64,000 bases of DNA from Bacilli bacterium (GTDB lineage: Bacteria; Bacillota_I; Bacilli_A; RF39; UBA660): assembly GCA_900768345.1 (NCBI GenBank), contig CAAGCO010000020.1:62001-126000 (forward strand), read 5' to 3'. Both the position numbers and the translations under genes were made by a program. This document shows, piece after piece, positions 53,086 through 62,552 of this stretch. The notes beneath the pieces were generated by a model. It made no database searches, was not told the DNA's origin, and saw only the letters and a list, made by a program, of their open reading frames with translations. Position 1 is the first letter of the stretch. Every line of letters starts with the position of its first letter.

Positions 53086-53958
53086 ATGGATATTAGTGCA
53101 AGTATGGTTAAAGACCTAAGAGAAAAAACAGGCGCAGGAATGATGGATTGTAAAAAAGCCCTTGTTGAATGTAATGGAGACATGGACAAAGCAATCGATT
53201 ACTTAAGAGAAAAAGGTATTTCTAAAGCTGCTAAAAAAGCTGAAAGAATCGCTGCAGAAGGTCTTTCTAATATTTATATTAAAGGTAATGATGCAGTAGT
53301 TGTAGAATTAAACTCAGAAACTGATTTCGTTGCTAAAAACTCTGAATTTAAAGAATTATTAGATAAAATTGGAAACACTATTTTAGATAGTAAAGTTGAA
53401 ACTATGGATGATGCTTTAAATACTAAATGTGGTAATGAAACTATTAATGAATTAATCGTTAATGCTACAGCTAAAATAGGAGAAAAAATCAGTCTAAGAA
53501 GATTTGAAAAAGTTACTAAAGAAGATACTCAAGTATTTGGTTCTTATTTACATATGGGTGGTAAAATATCTTCATTAACAGTTGTTGATGGTGATAAAGA
53601 AGACGTAGCTCGTGATGTAGCAATGCAAGCAGCAGCTATGAGACCACTTTATATCAATATTGAATCAGTACCAGCTGAAGACTTAGAACATGAAAAAGCT
53701 GTAATCAAAGAACAAGTTATCAATGAAGGAAAGAAACCTGAATTCGCTGATAAAATTGTTGAAGGAAGACTTAGAAAATTCTATGAAGAAACTGTTCTTG
53801 AAGAACAAGCATTCATTAAAGATTCTAATATTACAGTAAAAACTTACTTAGAAAATAATAATTCAAAACTTGTTAAACTTGTAAAATATGAAGTAGGCGA
53901 AGGAATGGAAAAAAGAAACGATGACTTTGCTGCTGAAGTTATGAGTCAAATTAAGTAA
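53086..53958 (+). CDS. tsf: Elongation factor Ts
   Basis: The 290-residue protein has the UBA-like N-terminus 'VKDLREKTGAGMMDCKKALVE' and the core 'ELNSETDFVAKNSEF', 'GKISSLTVVDG', 'AMQAAAMRPLYI'. It releases GDP from EF-Tu. It shares the rpsB operon and its C-rich codon choice. Confidence 0.98.
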   Translation: MDISASMVKDLREKTGAGMMDCKKALVECNGDMDKAIDYLREKGISKAAKKAERIAAEGLSNIYIKGNDAVVVELNSETDFVAKNSEFKELLDKIGNTILDSKVETMDDALNTKCGNETINELIVNATAKIGEKISLRRFEKVTKEDTQVFGSYLHMGGKISSLTVVDGDKEDVARDVAMQAAAMRPLYINIESVPAEDLEHEKAVIKEQVINEGKKPEFADKIVEGRLRKFYEETVLEEQAFIKDSNITVKTYLENNNSKLVKLVKYEVGEGMEKRNDDFAAEVMSQIK

Positions 53959-53966
53959 TTAGCTAT

Positions 53967-53996
53967 AAAGTATGGACTTGTCCATACTTTTGTTTT
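53967..53996 (+). terminator. Terminator after tsf
   Basis: AAAGTATGGA pairs with TCCATACTTT around a CTTG loop, followed by TGTTTT. Confidence 0.88.
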
Positions 53997-54021
53997 ATAA
54001 TAAAGCACCGAGGAGAAAGCT

Positions 54022-54393
54022 ATGAACGTAGATGAGCAAAGAGTAATAAAAGAAATGATAGAAATATATAAACCGGATGACTATGACTGGATGGGTAGTA
54101 AAATTAGTAAAAAGAACGTTCTAACATTTCACCATATAGTTAAAAGAAAAACAGGAAGAACAATAAGAGAAAACGGTGCTTTACTTACACAAAAAAGTCA
54201 TGAAAGACTTAATAAATTAGAAGCACATAATCAAGATTTATTTGAACGTTGGCAATGGTTATTTGTAAGAATAAATTGTTCTGGTATGCCACCAAGTGAA
54301 GAGTTAATAAATGAAATACAAGCATTAAAAAAAGAAACAAGTGACTTTATATATGGAAAAACCTCAGAGCTAAAATTAATAAAAAATAGATAG
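54022..54393 (+). CDS. Small HNH-like protein
   Basis: The 123-residue protein contains 'LTFHHIVKRKTGRTIRENGALLTQKSHERLNKLEAHN', in which 'HHI', an Asn and a later His are spaced like the first and last parts of an HNH nuclease fold. Whether it cuts DNA is uncertain. A CGAGGAG site precedes the ATG. It stands alone between tsf and rpsU. Confidence 0.55.
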   Translation: MNVDEQRVIKEMIEIYKPDDYDWMGSKISKKNVLTFHHIVKRKTGRTIRENGALLTQKSHERLNKLEAHNQDLFERWQWLFVRINCSGMPPSEELINEIQALKKETSDFIYGKTSELKLIKNR

Positions 54394-54450
54394 TAAAATT
54401 AAAAAAATATAAAAAATAGTAAAAGTGTGAAAATTTATTGTAGAATTTGC

Positions 54451-54479
54451 TTGAAATTTGGCACTTTTTGTACTATAAT
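54451..54479 (+). promoter_or_regulatory. Promoter of rpsU
   Basis: TTGAAA (54451-54456) and TATAAT (54474-54479) are 17 bases apart. Confidence 0.85.
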
Positions 54480-54510
54480 CAAATGTAGTCATGAAGGGAG
54501 GGAAGAGATA

Positions 54511-54702
54511 ATGACACACGTAGAAGTAAAAGACGGAAATGTTGAGGGTGCATTAAAACGTTTTAAGATGAAAGTTCAAAGAAGCGGAGTCCCTACTGAA
54601 ATGAAAAAAAGAAGAGAATATTCTAAACCAGGCATTGTTAGAAGAGAAGCTAAAAAAGAAGCCATTAGAAACGCTAAAAAGCATAATAAGCAAAGATATT
54701 AA
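54511..54702 (+). CDS. rpsU: Ribosomal protein S21
   Basis: From ATG 54511, after a GGGAGGGAAG site, the protein has 63 residues: 'NVEGALKRFKMKVQRSGV', 'MKKRREYSKPG' and a basic tail. It assists recognition of mRNA starts on the 30S subunit. yqeY follows, as in Bacillus. Confidence 0.97.
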   Translation: MTHVEVKDGNVEGALKRFKMKVQRSGVPTEMKKRREYSKPGIVRREAKKEAIRNAKKHNKQRY

Positions 54703-54725
54703 TATAATTATTAAGGAGTGATACT

Positions 54726-55175
54726 ATGTTATATGAAAAAATATCAAATGATATGAAAGAAGCAATGAAAAATCATGACAAAGAATCCTTAAGTACATTA
54801 AGACTTCTTAAGTCAGCAATCGATTTATATTTAGTAAATAATAAATTAGAAAGAAACCATGCTTCAGATGATATCGTAATAGATGTAGTAAGTAAACAAG
54901 TAAAAACTCATAAAGAAAGTATTGAAGAATTCAAAAAAGGTAATAGACAAGATTTAATAGATGGTCTTGAGAAAGAGATTAAATTATTAAGCACTTACTT
55001 ACCTGAACAACTTTCAGAAGAAGAAATCAGAGCAAACATTGATAAAGTTTTTGAAGAAATTAAACCTACAAGTATGAAAGATATGGGTGCTATAATGAAA
55101 GCATTAAATCCAATATTTAAAGGTAAAGCTGATATGAAACTTGTTAATGAAATAGTTCGTGAAAAGTTAAATTAA
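54726..55175 (+). CDS. yqeY: GatB/YqeY-domain protein
   Basis: The 149-residue protein matches YqeY: 'KISNDMKEAMKNHDKESLSTLRLLKSAI', 'IDVVSKQVKTHKESIEEFKKG' and 'YLPEQLSEEEI'. It is related to the tRNA-binding tail of GatB; its job is not established. The rpsU-yqeY pair is conserved. Confidence 0.96.
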   Translation: MLYEKISNDMKEAMKNHDKESLSTLRLLKSAIDLYLVNNKLERNHASDDIVIDVVSKQVKTHKESIEEFKKGNRQDLIDGLEKEIKLLSTYLPEQLSEEEIRANIDKVFEEIKPTSMKDMGAIMKALNPIFKGKADMKLVNEIVREKLN

Positions 55176-55198
55176 GAAACATATGTTTCTTTTTTTTT
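55175..55198 (+). terminator. Terminator after yqeY
   Basis: AGAAAC pairs with GTTTCT around ATAT, followed by nine Ts. Confidence 0.92.
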
Positions 55199-55230
55199 GC
55201 CATAATGATATAATTTTAATGTGGTGAAAT

Positions 55231-56088
55231 ATGAAAAAAATAATTATAAGTTTGCTACTATTAATACCATTTATGGTAAAAGCAGATATAAATAAAATGT
55301 ATATAGATTCAGAAGTTGATATAGCTGGGAACCTAATAGTAAAAGAAATAATAGAAGTAGATTCTACTGATGAGTTTATACTATCAATTCCTTACAAATC
55401 ACAGAATTCTAAAGTATATAAAGAAAACAATATAGTAAAAGATGATAGCATTATATATGATGCTGAAAATATTCAAATAAACAAAATTGGAACAATTGAC
55501 ACTGAGTACGATATAAATGATTTATACAAAGATGACTTTAGTAAGAATGTAACTGAATATAAAGACTATAAAATAAATGATACAAAAACTAACATAGAAA
55601 TAACTTTCGAAGAAACAAAAAAGAATAAAATATATTATTTAGAATATTTAGTGCTTTGCACATCAGTTAAACATAATGATTCAGCAGAATTATATTATTC
55701 TTATATAAGAAACTCTAATCAAAATATAAAAGAAGCAGTCATTATCACAAGATTACCAGAAAATTCAAACTTATTTGAAGTATATGCTCATGGCAATAAT
55801 AAAATAAATGTTTCAAAAGATGATAAAGATTCTATAGTTTTAACTAAAATAAATAATTTAAAAAGAGGTAGTAGTTATAATATTAGAATACTATATGATA
55901 AAGATATATTTAAAATAGCTATAAATGACTCTAAAAAAAGTAATATAAATGCAGTAAATTTAATAAAAGATATAGAGAATAGCAAACTAAATAAAAGTAA
56001 TTTTTTAAATGTATATAAATATATAAGTATTCCATTAATTATAGTACTAATTGTTTCATTTATAATAATTAAAAGGAAAACAAAATGA
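55231..56088 (+). CDS. DUF2207-type exported membrane protein
   Basis: The 285-residue protein has a signal peptide (residues 1-17), a beta-rich extracellular DUF2207-like region ('NKMYIDSEVDIAGNLIVKEII', 'YLEYLVLCTSVKHNDSAELYY') and one C-terminal membrane helix (about residues 262-280) with a short basic tail. It overlaps the phosphoesterase gene by 4 bases. Function is unknown for the family. Confidence 0.75.
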   Translation: MKKIIISLLLLIPFMVKADINKMYIDSEVDIAGNLIVKEIIEVDSTDEFILSIPYKSQNSKVYKENNIVKDDSIIYDAENIQINKIGTIDTEYDINDLYKDDFSKNVTEYKDYKINDTKTNIEITFEETKKNKIYYLEYLVLCTSVKHNDSAELYYSYIRNSNQNIKEAVIITRLPENSNLFEVYAHGNNKINVSKDDKDSIVLTKINNLKRGSSYNIRILYDKDIFKIAINDSKKSNINAVNLIKDIENSKLNKSNFLNVYKYISIPLIIVLIVSFIIIKRKTK

Positions 56089-56930
56089 AAAAAGCATTAA
56101 GAAATATATTAATAATTTTAGGTGTATTGATAGTAAGTACAGTTTTAATTGTATTAGATAGTTACATTAACATTGATGTAAGTCATTATGAAATTAAAAG
56201 CGACAAATTAAATCAAAAGTATAATAATTATAAAATAATGCTTTTAACAGATTTACATAATAGAGATATAACAGAAAAACTAGTAAAAATAGTTAATGAA
56301 GAAAATCCAAATATTATAGTTATGAGTGGTGACATGATTAATGAAAAAGTAGATGGCTTTGATAATTTCTTTAATCTTTGTGAAGAACTAAAAGACAAAA
56401 CTGTATACTATGTTTTTGGCAATCACGAAGAAAATATGTCAGATGAAAAACAAAATGAATTTATAGAAAAAATAAAAGAAAAAACAAATGTAATTTTACT
56501 TAATAATGATAAAGTAGAACTAGATGATAGTTTTACTATCTATGGATTTAGTCACCAAGTTAAATATTATTTAGCAAGTACTAAAGAAAAAATAGACTTA
56601 AATTATATTGAAGAAAGAATAGGAAAAATAGATATTAATAAGTTTAATTTACTTATATCACATGATCCATTATTATATAATTTATATAGCGAATATGGCT
56701 TTGATATGGTATTAAGTGGACATTTGCATGGCGGTATTATAAATATTCCATTTGTAGGAGGACTTTTATCACCTGATTTCACATTCTTTCCAAAGTATTA
56801 TAAAGGAGTAAATAAGATAGGAAATACTAATTTAGTTATTTCAAGAGGACTTGGTTATGGTTATATGATACCTATAAGAGTGTTTAATAGAGGAGAAGTA
56901 GTAATTATAAATTTAATGAAAAACGAATAG
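56085..56930 (+). CDS. Membrane-anchored metallophosphoesterase (YkuE/YaeI type)
   Basis: The 281-residue protein has an N-terminal anchor and the calcineurin-like metal site: 'LLTDLHN', 'VMSGDMIN', 'VFGNHEEN', 'LLISHDP' and 'LSGHLHGGI'. Relatives such as YkuE and LpxH-like enzymes act on lipid-linked or phosphate esters at the membrane. A lipid-related substrate would suit the acyltransferase genes that follow. Confidence 0.9.
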   Translation: MKKALRNILIILGVLIVSTVLIVLDSYINIDVSHYEIKSDKLNQKYNNYKIMLLTDLHNRDITEKLVKIVNEENPNIIVMSGDMINEKVDGFDNFFNLCEELKDKTVYYVFGNHEENMSDEKQNEFIEKIKEKTNVILLNNDKVELDDSFTIYGFSHQVKYYLASTKEKIDLNYIEERIGKIDINKFNLLISHDPLLYNLYSEYGFDMVLSGHLHGGIINIPFVGGLLSPDFTFFPKYYKGVNKIGNTNLVISRGLGYGYMIPIRVFNRGEVVIINLMKNE

Positions 56931-56963
56931 AATTATGATATACTAATATAGGAGATAGGGTAA

Positions 56964-57575
56964 ATGAAATATATATTATATAAAACAATAAAAACACTAG
57001 GAAGACCAATATATAAGATTTTATTTTTTCCTAGATATTATGGAGTAGATAACATTCCAAAAGAAGGGGCTGTTATTTTAGCAGGGAATCATACTAATAA
57101 TTTAGATGCAGCAATGATGGTTGGAAGCCCTAATAGAGTTGTACATATGATAGCTAAAAAAGAACTATTTAATACAAAGCTAAAAAACTGGTTTTTTAGA
57201 AGCATGGCTTGTATTCCAGTAGATAGAAGTATACATGATGAAAAGTGTAAAAATGAAGCAATAGAGTATCTTGAAAGAGGAGAAGCAATTGGATTATTTC
57301 CAGAAGGAACAGTAAATAAAACAAAAGGCACTGATCATGAAGAATACTTGTTACCATTTAAATTCGGAGCAGTTTCATTTGCTAAAAAAACAGGAGCATA
57401 CTTAGTACCATTCGCAATTAATGGAAAATACAAATTATTCAGAAAAAGTATAAAAATAACTTATGGAAAACCATATAAAGTTACTGGAGACTTAGAAAAA
57501 GAAAATGAAATTCTAAGAAATAAAGTATATAAATTAATGAAAGAAGGAGACCGAGAGTATGAAAAAAGAAAATAA
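56964..57575 (+). CDS. plsC: 1-acylglycerol-3-phosphate acyltransferase (PlsC type)
   Basis: The 203-residue protein has the acyltransferase motifs 'GNHTNNLDA' (H-x4-D), 'DRSIHD' and 'GLFPEGTVN'. It adds the second acyl chain to make phosphatidic acid. A GGAGATAGGG site precedes it, and it overlaps the ligase gene by 17 bases. Confidence 0.92.
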   Translation: MKYILYKTIKTLGRPIYKILFFPRYYGVDNIPKEGAVILAGNHTNNLDAAMMVGSPNRVVHMIAKKELFNTKLKNWFFRSMACIPVDRSIHDEKCKNEAIEYLERGEAIGLFPEGTVNKTKGTDHEEYLLPFKFGAVSFAKKTGAYLVPFAINGKYKLFRKSIKITYGKPYKVTGDLEKENEILRNKVYKLMKEGDREYEKRK

Positions 57576-59304
57576 TAAAAAAGAAACAACTAAGAATTAT
57601 GAACAACCTTGGTTCAAGTATTATAAAGGTGTAAGAGCCCATATAGATTATCCCGATGTTTCAATGTACGAACTAGTAAGAAGTTGTGCCGATAAATATC
57701 CAGGCAATATCGCATACACTTATTTTGGAAACAAAGTAACATATAAAACATATATAAAAAATATAGATGAAGCAGCAAAAGCATTCGTAAGACTAGGAGT
57801 AGTAAAAGGAGATGTGGTAAGTATTATAATGCCAAACACTCCAGAAACTATTACCTGTTTTTATGCGCTAAATAAATTAGGCGCCATATGTAACATGATA
57901 CATCCGCTTTCAAGTGAAGAAGAAATTAAATACGATATAAATCTTACCTCTTCAACATATGTAATAGTTGCAGATATCGCATTTGGAAAATTAAAAAATA
58001 TTAAAGATGAATTAAATCTTAAGAAAATAGTATATTTACCAATATGTGAATCAATGGATCCTCTGATGAAAATTGGATACAAACTTACTACTGGAAGAAA
58101 AGCAGTAAGACCAAGCGGAAGTAATGTAATTCCATATTATAGATTCATTGGAAGAAGTAAATATGAAAAAGAAGAAGTAAAAGATACTGGAAAAGGAGAC
58201 GATACCGCAGTTATTCTTCATAGTGGAGGAACAACAGGTAAACCTAAAGGAATAGTACTTACTAATAAAAACTTTAATGCATTAGTTCTAAGTGAACTTG
58301 AAATTAATAAATGCTTAGGTGATGGAATAAGTATTTTAGCAATAATGCCTATATTTCATGGATTCGGTCTTGGATGCACTTTCCATGCATGCATGGTATC
58401 AGGAGGAACAGCTATCATACTTCCAAGCGTGAATCCAAAGAAATTTGATGAAACTCTACTTAAATATAAGCCAAATATTTTAGCTTGTGTACCAAGTGTA
58501 TTAGAAGGACTTACACTAAGCAAAAAACTAGTTGATGAAGACCTTTCATTCATAAAATGTATTATTTGTGGAGGAGACTCTTTAACTGGAACACTTAATG
58601 ATAAAATAGATGAATTCTTGTATGATCATGGTAGTGAAACACATGTAAGAACAGCATTTGGTATGACAGAATGTGCAGCAGGCGTAACAATGATGCCACT
58701 TGAAACAACAAGAAAAGAAAGTATTGGTATTCCTTGTCCAGACTGTTTAATAAAAATATGTGAACCAGGAACAGACAAAGAATGTAAAAATGGAGAAGTT
58801 GGAGAAATATGCATAAGTGGTCCAACTCTTATGAAAGAATACATTAATGAACCTGAAGAAACTAAAAATACACTAAAAAAACATAAAGATGGACTTACTT
58901 GGTTACATAGTGGTGACCTTGGTACAATGGATGAAGATGGATTTGTATATTTTAAATCTAGATTAAAAAGAATGATCGTATCTAGTGGATATAATATTTA
59001 TCCAGGACAAATAGAACAAATTATATGTGAGCATCCATACGTACAAGCATGCTCAGTAGTAGGAGTTCCCCATCCATATAAAAAAGAAGTAGCAAAAGCT
59101 TATATAGTATTAAAAGAAGGAATAGTACTAAATAGTGAAGTTAAAAAATCAATAAAAGAACACTGTGAAAAAAATATAGCTAAGTATGCACTACCATATT
59201 CATATGGATATAGAAAAGAACTTCCTAAAACAAAATTAGGAAAAGTAGCATATAGAGATTTAATTAATTCAAAAAATGAGGAAGATGAAGATGAAAGAGA
59301 TTAA
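57559..59304 (+). CDS. Acyl-AMP ligase / acyl-CoA synthetase-like
   Basis: The 581-residue adenylating enzyme has the AMP-binding P-loop 'LHSGGTTGKPKGIVLTN', 'FGMTECAAGVTMM', 'GDLGTMDEDGFVYFKSRLKRMI' and the C-terminal catalytic Lys region 'LPKTKLGKVAYRDLI'. It activates a fatty or other acid as acyl-AMP for transfer to CoA or a carrier protein. Lying between two PlsC genes, it may supply acyl groups from imported fatty acids for phospholipid synthesis. The acid is not identified. Confidence 0.9.
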   Translation: MKKENNKKETTKNYEQPWFKYYKGVRAHIDYPDVSMYELVRSCADKYPGNIAYTYFGNKVTYKTYIKNIDEAAKAFVRLGVVKGDVVSIIMPNTPETITCFYALNKLGAICNMIHPLSSEEEIKYDINLTSSTYVIVADIAFGKLKNIKDELNLKKIVYLPICESMDPLMKIGYKLTTGRKAVRPSGSNVIPYYRFIGRSKYEKEEVKDTGKGDDTAVILHSGGTTGKPKGIVLTNKNFNALVLSELEINKCLGDGISILAIMPIFHGFGLGCTFHACMVSGGTAIILPSVNPKKFDETLLKYKPNILACVPSVLEGLTLSKKLVDEDLSFIKCIICGGDSLTGTLNDKIDEFLYDHGSETHVRTAFGMTECAAGVTMMPLETTRKESIGIPCPDCLIKICEPGTDKECKNGEVGEICISGPTLMKEYINEPEETKNTLKKHKDGLTWLHSGDLGTMDEDGFVYFKSRLKRMIVSSGYNIYPGQIEQIICEHPYVQACSVVGVPHPYKKEVAKAYIVLKEGIVLNSEVKKSIKEHCEKNIAKYALPYSYGYRKELPKTKLGKVAYRDLINSKNEEDEDERD

Positions 59305-60133
59305 AGCAACAGATGAATGCAGACACGAACTTGGATATAAATTAATGAGACCAATAGTTTCATGGAATTTTAAAAGAAAATATCATCCAGTCGTAATAGG
59401 AGGAGAAAATATTCCAAAAACAGGTCCATTAGTCTTCTGCGGAAACCATAGACATAAAGATGATCAATACAACGTTATGTTAGAAACTAAAAGAGTAATT
59501 CATATGCTTTCTAAAGATGAATACTTTAAAGGAAAATCAGCATGGTTCTATAGAGCAGCAGGATGCATTCCAGTAGATAGAAGCATTCATGATGAAAACG
59601 CAAAGAGCGAAGCAAGGGCAATTCTTCATAGTAAAGGTTGCATTGGACTTTTCCCAGAAGGAACAAGAAACGAAGTAACATGTAAAGATGAAGAATTAGA
59701 AAAACTAGAAAAAATATTAAATTTATCAAAAGAAGAAATAATAGAAAAGATTAAATATAAATCTATAAGAACAACACAAGTAAATTTACTTATAGACTTA
59801 AAGAAACAAAACAAAATAACAAAAGATGAACTAAAAGAATTTGTATTAGATGCAGATAATGCATTATTGAAACTACTTAAGAAAAAAATAATCACTAAAG
59901 AAGAATATAATGAATCATTACTTCTACCATTTAAATTCGGAGCAGTATCACTTGCTAAGAAAGAAAATGCTCTTATAATTCCATTCGCAACAACGGGATT
60001 ATATAATGGAGAAAAAGAACAATTAATAACTAGAATTGGTAAGCCACTCGATATTAGCAGTATGGAACTAGAAGATGCAAATAAACTATTAAGAGAAACA
60101 ATGATTAAATTAATGCAAAAAAGTGAAGAATAG
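59291..60133 (+). CDS. PlsC-type acyltransferase with a helical insertion
   Basis: ATG 59291 is preferred for spacing to GAGGAAG; ATGs at 59276 and 59285 are alternatives. The ~280-residue protein has 'GNHRHKDDQ', 'DRSIHDENAKSEARAI' and 'GLFPEGTRNEV'. After the third motif a ~75-residue helical insertion, rich in Lys and Glu, appears before the family continues with 'LLPFKFGAVSLAKKENA'. The adjacent plsC lacks this insertion. It may be the first acyltransferase of the pair, or act on another lipid. Confidence 0.87.
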   Translation: MKEIKATDECRHELGYKLMRPIVSWNFKRKYHPVVIGGENIPKTGPLVFCGNHRHKDDQYNVMLETKRVIHMLSKDEYFKGKSAWFYRAAGCIPVDRSIHDENAKSEARAILHSKGCIGLFPEGTRNEVTCKDEELEKLEKILNLSKEEIIEKIKYKSIRTTQVNLLIDLKKQNKITKDELKEFVLDADNALLKLLKKKIITKEEYNESLLLPFKFGAVSLAKKENALIIPFATTGLYNGEKEQLITRIGKPLDISSMELEDANKLLRETMIKLMQKSEE

Positions 60134-60164
60134 TATATAATATATAAATTGTGAGGTGTAACTT

Positions 60165-61271
60165 ATGAAATTTATTTTAACAGCTGGTGGAACAGGAGGA
60201 CATATATATCCTGCATTATCAGTTTTAGAAGAAATAAAGAAAGATAAGAAAAATGAATATTTGTACATAGGTACAAAAGATAGAATGGAAAACGAATTAA
60301 TTCCAAGTATGGGTATTCCATATGAAGGTTTAGAAATATACGGACTTTCAAAAACAAATATGGTTAAAAATATTAAAAATATAAAATGCATTAGAGACTC
60401 ATACAAAAAATGTTTAAAAATAATGGATGAATTCAAGCCTGATGCAGTAATCGCATTTGGTGGATATGTAACTCTTCCAGTATGTTTAGCTGCTAAGAAA
60501 AAAGGAGTAAAAGTATTCTTACATGAACAAAATATGCTTCCTGGAAAAACAAACATATTCCTATCTAAAAAGGTAGATGCAGTATTTGTATCATTCAAAG
60601 ATGGAACAAGAAAACTAAAGTGTAAGAATATAATTTATACAGGAAATCCAGTTAGTCAAAGAGCAATCGAAACCAAAAAATATGATAAAACAGACTTGGG
60701 ATTTACTAAAGATAAAAAACTAATTATTATAGTTATGGGATCACTTGGTAGTACATCAGTAAATGAAAAACTTTTAGATTTCTTAAGAACATACGAAAGA
60801 GAAGATACTGAAATTTTGTTCATAACAGGTAAAAAGAGTTATCCTGAATTAAGTAATAACTTAATAGTACCAAAAAGTACAAAGATAGTTCCATTCTTCG
60901 ATAATCTTCCTAGCCTTATGAAATCAGCAGATTTAATCATATCAAGAGCAGGAGCATCAACAATCGCAGAAATAATGGCAACTAAAACCCCATCAATATT
61001 AATACCAAGTCCTTATGTAGCAAATAATCATCAATATTATAATGCATTAGACTTAGTTGATAAAAAAATAAGTATACTATTAGAAGAAAAAGACTTAAAT
61101 AAAGATTCACTTACAGAAGCAATTAATGAAATATTCGAAGAAAATACATTTAAAGAAATAAAGAAAAACTTAAGTGAAATAAAAGATATGTCATCAAGTA
61201 CATTAATAATGACAGAAATATATAAAGAATTAAAGGAAGAAAATGAAGAAAAGGGTAAGAAAAAAATTTAA
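60165..61271 (+). CDS. murG: Lipid II synthase MurG
   Basis: The 368-residue glycosyltransferase begins 'LTAGGTGGHIYPALSV' and has 'AFGGYVTLPVCLAA', 'HEQNMLPGKTN' and the UDP-GlcNAc site 'SRAGASTIAEIM'. It adds GlcNAc to lipid I to make lipid II, which the SEDS protein and PonA then polymerise. A GTGAGGTG site precedes the ATG. It overlaps divIB by 29 bases, as murG-divIB commonly adjoin. Confidence 0.96.
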   Translation: MKFILTAGGTGGHIYPALSVLEEIKKDKKNEYLYIGTKDRMENELIPSMGIPYEGLEIYGLSKTNMVKNIKNIKCIRDSYKKCLKIMDEFKPDAVIAFGGYVTLPVCLAAKKKGVKVFLHEQNMLPGKTNIFLSKKVDAVFVSFKDGTRKLKCKNIIYTGNPVSQRAIETKKYDKTDLGFTKDKKLIIIVMGSLGSTSVNEKLLDFLRTYEREDTEILFITGKKSYPELSNNLIVPKSTKIVPFFDNLPSLMKSADLIISRAGASTIAEIMATKTPSILIPSPYVANNHQYYNALDLVDKKISILLEEKDLNKDSLTEAINEIFEENTFKEIKKNLSEIKDMSSSTLIMTEIYKELKEENEEKGKKKI

Positions 61272-61917
61272 TTTTGGTAAGTTTATATTATTCATACTAA
61301 TAATATGTCTTATTTACTTTGGAATAAAATACTTATGCAGTATAAAAACAAAAAATATAATTATAGTAAATAATAACTATTATAGTGATGAAGAAATAAT
61401 TGAAACAGCTGGAATTGAAGATTACCCTAAATTCATAACTTTAAGTAGAAAAAAAATAAAAAATAAATTATCTTCTCTAGATTTAATAGAAGATGTAGAA
61501 ATTAAAAAAGAATTTGGCTTTGTATTAAGAATAACTATAAAAGAAAAGAAAATACTTTATTATATAAGAAGTAATAATGAATACAAAGTATCAGATAATA
61601 AAAATTATAGTTTAGATAATGTTAATGGAGTACCAACACTAATCAATTATGTCCCTGAAGAAGTAGAAAAGAAATTTGTAACCAAACTTAAAGAAGTAGA
61701 TTCGAACATAATAAATATGATAAGTGAAATAGAATACAATAAAACATCATATGATAGTGAAAGATTCCTATTATATATGAATGATGGTAACGAAGTATAT
61801 ATAACAGTATCAAGAACAAATTTATTAAATAAATATGTAGAAATAGTTACTAAACTAGATAATAAAAAAGGAATATTATATTTAGATAGTGGTAACTACT
61901 TTGAAATAAAAAAATAG
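61243..61917 (+). CDS. divIB: Cell division protein DivIB/FtsQ
   Basis: The 224-residue protein has a basic cytoplasmic head, one membrane helix (residues 13-32), a POTRA domain ('NIIIVNNNYYSDEEIIETAG') and the FtsQ/DivIB beta domain. It stabilises the division septum complex with FtsL and DivIC. The tail is shorter than in Bacillus. Confidence 0.88.
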   Translation: MKKRVRKKFNFGKFILFILIICLIYFGIKYLCSIKTKNIIIVNNNYYSDEEIIETAGIEDYPKFITLSRKKIKNKLSSLDLIEDVEIKKEFGFVLRITIKEKKILYYIRSNNEYKVSDNKNYSLDNVNGVPTLINYVPEEVEKKFVTKLKEVDSNIINMISEIEYNKTSYDSERFLLYMNDGNEVYITVSRTNLLNKYVEIVTKLDNKKGILYLDSGNYFEIKK

Positions 61918-61943
61918 ATATGCATTATACATATCTTTTTTTA
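61916..61943 (+). terminator. Terminator after divIB
   Basis: AGATATG pairs with CATATCT around a 7-base loop, followed by Ts that run into the -10 of the next gene (TATAAT 61945-61950). Confidence 0.85.
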
Positions 61944-61955
61944 ATATAATTTAAT

Positions 61956-62309
61956 ATGACAAAATTAGATAATTTTAAAAAATTTATAGCATCACACCCT
62001 GATTTTATAGATATGGTTAGAAATAATAATACTACCTGGCAATCTTTATATGAATTATATGATATATATGGTGAAAACGAAAGCATATGGAATAAATACC
62101 TAACTTCATCACATAAAGATATCTTCAGTATGAAAGGTCTCTTAAACACTATAAAAAGTATAGATATAGCTTCATTAGAAGAAAATATAAATTCAATACA
62201 AAAGGCTGTATCATTAGTAGAAGAACTAACCAAAGAAACAAAAAAAGAAGAATCAAGTACTCCAAAAGAATCAAAAATAAATAACCTATATGGAGATAAA
62301 GATGAATAG
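61956..62309 (+). CDS. ylbD: YlbD-like coat protein
   Basis: The 117-residue protein resembles YlbD ('LDNFKKFIASHPDFIDMVRNN', 'TWQSLYELYDIYGENESIW'), a coat-associated protein in Bacillus. The next gene is YlbE-like, the same pair as in Bacillus. The TATAAT box ends only five bases before the ATG and no ribosome site is present, so translation is probably leaderless. Confidence 0.78.
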   Translation: MTKLDNFKKFIASHPDFIDMVRNNNTTWQSLYELYDIYGENESIWNKYLTSSHKDIFSMKGLLNTIKSIDIASLEENINSIQKAVSLVEELTKETKKEESSTPKESKINNLYGDKDE

Positions 62310-62523
62310 AGAAGTACTAAAAAAATTAAAACAAGATCCAAAATATCTAAAATATCTAAGACAAAATTCACTATGGTATAAAACTTTAAATAGGGATCCA
62401 ACCAAATATAATGAATTTGTTAAAGCAATGAAAGTAAAATATAAATTAAGAACAATCGATAAAATTGATAACTTTGTTGATAGCGTAGATTTAATCACAA
62501 AAATCCTAGATGCATCAAAATAA
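62302..62523 (+). CDS. ylbE: YlbE-like protein
   Basis: The start at 62302 follows GGAGATAAAG and overlaps ylbD by 8 bases, giving 73 residues. 'LRQNSLWYKTLNRDPTKYNEF' matches the 'WYR.L.RNP' core of the YlbE family. Function is unknown; the pairing with ylbD supports the name. Confidence 0.8.
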   Translation: MNREVLKKLKQDPKYLKYLRQNSLWYKTLNRDPTKYNEFVKAMKVKYKLRTIDKIDNFVDSVDLITKILDASK

Positions 62524-62552
62524 TAAATGTGTATAATTTATGTAATATAACG

